A DNA stretch of 14,414 nucleotides from JBAXXL01 sp038206725 (lineage in GTDB: Bacteria > Bacteroidota > Ignavibacteria > Kapaibacteriales > UBA2268). The DNA lies in contig JBBRAO010000054.1 of NCBI GenBank assembly GCA_038206725.1, positions 1-14,414 of the forward strand. Direction: 5' to 3'. Shown piece after piece: positions 14,001-14,414 of the stretch (the stretch's first letter is position 1; each line of letters opens with the position of its first letter). The translations under genes were made by a program, and so were the position numbers. The notes below the pieces were generated by a model. The model was not told the DNA's origin, ran no database searches, and saw only the letters and a list, made by a program, of their open reading frames with translations.

Positions 14001-14414
14001 CTACATCTTAACAAACTTCGCGGTTTCGCCGCCCGCTTTTACAAAATACATTCCTCGCGGCAAAGCGGAAATATTGATTTGCTGAACAGACAGGAATCTC
14101 TGTTCTACTGTCATCACTTTTTCGCCAAGCGTGTTGTAGATTTGGATTTCAGAACCTTCCGAAGGTTTGAAACCTTCGGAAGGTTTCAAACTTATCGTTA
14201 TAAAATCGCCTGCGGGATTAGGTGAAATGAAAATATCATTCAAATGCAATGATTCCGATTTCACCGAAATTGGATTTGAATTACATTGCATTACGTTGTT
14301 GTTATGTATTAATAACCCATTGTTCCAACCTGTTATAGTAACAGCATATAATGTATTATGTTGAGGATTGTCTTCATAGTATTCTTCCCAGGTTTTGCCG
14401 TTATCAATACTTTT
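14001..14414 (-). CDS. T9SS-sorted secreted protein with Asp-box/YCF48-like motif, partial
   Basis: The minus-strand frame is open from the TAG at 14001-14003 to the right edge, so this is the C-terminal 137 residues of a longer gene. The ATG at 14291 is internal. The visible part starts KSIDNGKTWEEYYEDNPQH, with the S-x-D-x-G-x-T-W Asp-box of BNR or YCF48-like beta-propeller repeats. It ends in a T9SS type A sorting domain: ISPNPAGDFITISL, IQIYNTLGEKVM, LPRGMYFVKAGGETAKFVKM. The protein is therefore probably a secreted beta-propeller-type protein; the propeller itself lies outside the window. Within the tail an 18-bp repeat adds the residues KPSEGFKPSEGS between two strands. A palindrome follows 14 nt after the stop. 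Confidence 0.88.
   Translation of the reverse strand, partial: KSIDNGKTWEEYYEDNPQHNTLYAVTITGWNNGLLIHNNNVMQCNSNPISVKSESLHLNDIFISPNPAGDFITISLKPSEGFKPSEGSEIQIYNTLGEKVMTVEQRFLSVQQINISALPRGMYFVKAGGETAKFVKM
14155..14190. repeat. Two 18-bp repeats of alternating symmetry inside the T9SS tail
   Basis: CCTTCCGAAGGTTTGAAA (14155-14172) and CCTTCGGAAGGTTTCAAA (14173-14190) match at 16 of 18 bases. The two differences are C/G swaps that make the first 11 bases of one unit the reverse complement of the other's, so the pair can fold into a hairpin. Each unit is exactly six codons and is read on the minus strand as KPSEGF then KPSEGS. Confidence 0.85.

Overview
The window looks like a chromosomal piece of a low-GC bacterium of the Bacteroidota/Chlorobiota superphylum (FCB group). 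A lineage such as Kapabacteria or Ignavibacteria would fit, but that placement is an inference. The evidence is: at least four open reading frames ending in type IX secretion (T9SS) sorting domains, Fibrobacter-type (FISUMP), choice-of-anchor D (HYDIN-like) and IgGFc-binding-type domains, almost no Shine-Dalgarno sequences, and several copies of the Bacteroidota -7 promoter motif TAnnTTTG.

Layout: 1-791 (+) is the 3' part of a cysteine synthase-family PLP enzyme with an unusual Cys-rich tail. Bases 792-1249 are non-coding but rich in structure: a hairpin after cysK, a possible decayed T9SS tail, a nested and partly mutually exclusive set of inverted repeats, a promoter motif, a terminator-like hairpin with eight Ts, and a further hairpin. 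A 113-residue orphan gene follows at 1250-1591 (+). Bases 1693-3381 (-) hold glnS, with a strong terminator shared convergently with the orphan gene. Two giant secreted proteins then diverge from an AT-rich 387-bp region: a von Willebrand A/KRE9-like/FISUMP/choice-of-anchor D/T9SS mosaic (3571-7023, -) and an IgGFc-binding-like/multi-HYDIN/T9SS protein (7411-11601, +). Next come hutH (11687-13186, +) and, 7 bp later, a tiny secreted protein that is little more than a signal peptide plus a T9SS tail (13194-13649, +). The right end (13650-14414) has three consecutive hairpins, an orphan 30-codon T9SS-tail fragment, and the 3' end of another minus-strand T9SS protein with a YCF48/Asp-box-like motif.

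How it fits together: glnS, hutH and cysK are housekeeping or amino-acid metabolism genes. The rest is cell-surface or secreted cargo for a T9SS whose machinery is not in the window. The most unusual signals are not in the housekeeping genes. They are the structured leader before the orphan gene, a near-identical palindrome placed 11-14 nt after the stop codons of two separate T9SS genes, an 18-bp alternating-orientation repeat inserted in frame inside a T9SS tail, and scattered broken T9SS tails. Together they suggest that T9SS 3' ends are shuffled and decorated by small repeats in this genome. No CRISPR array, tRNA, rRNA, transposase or phage gene was seen.
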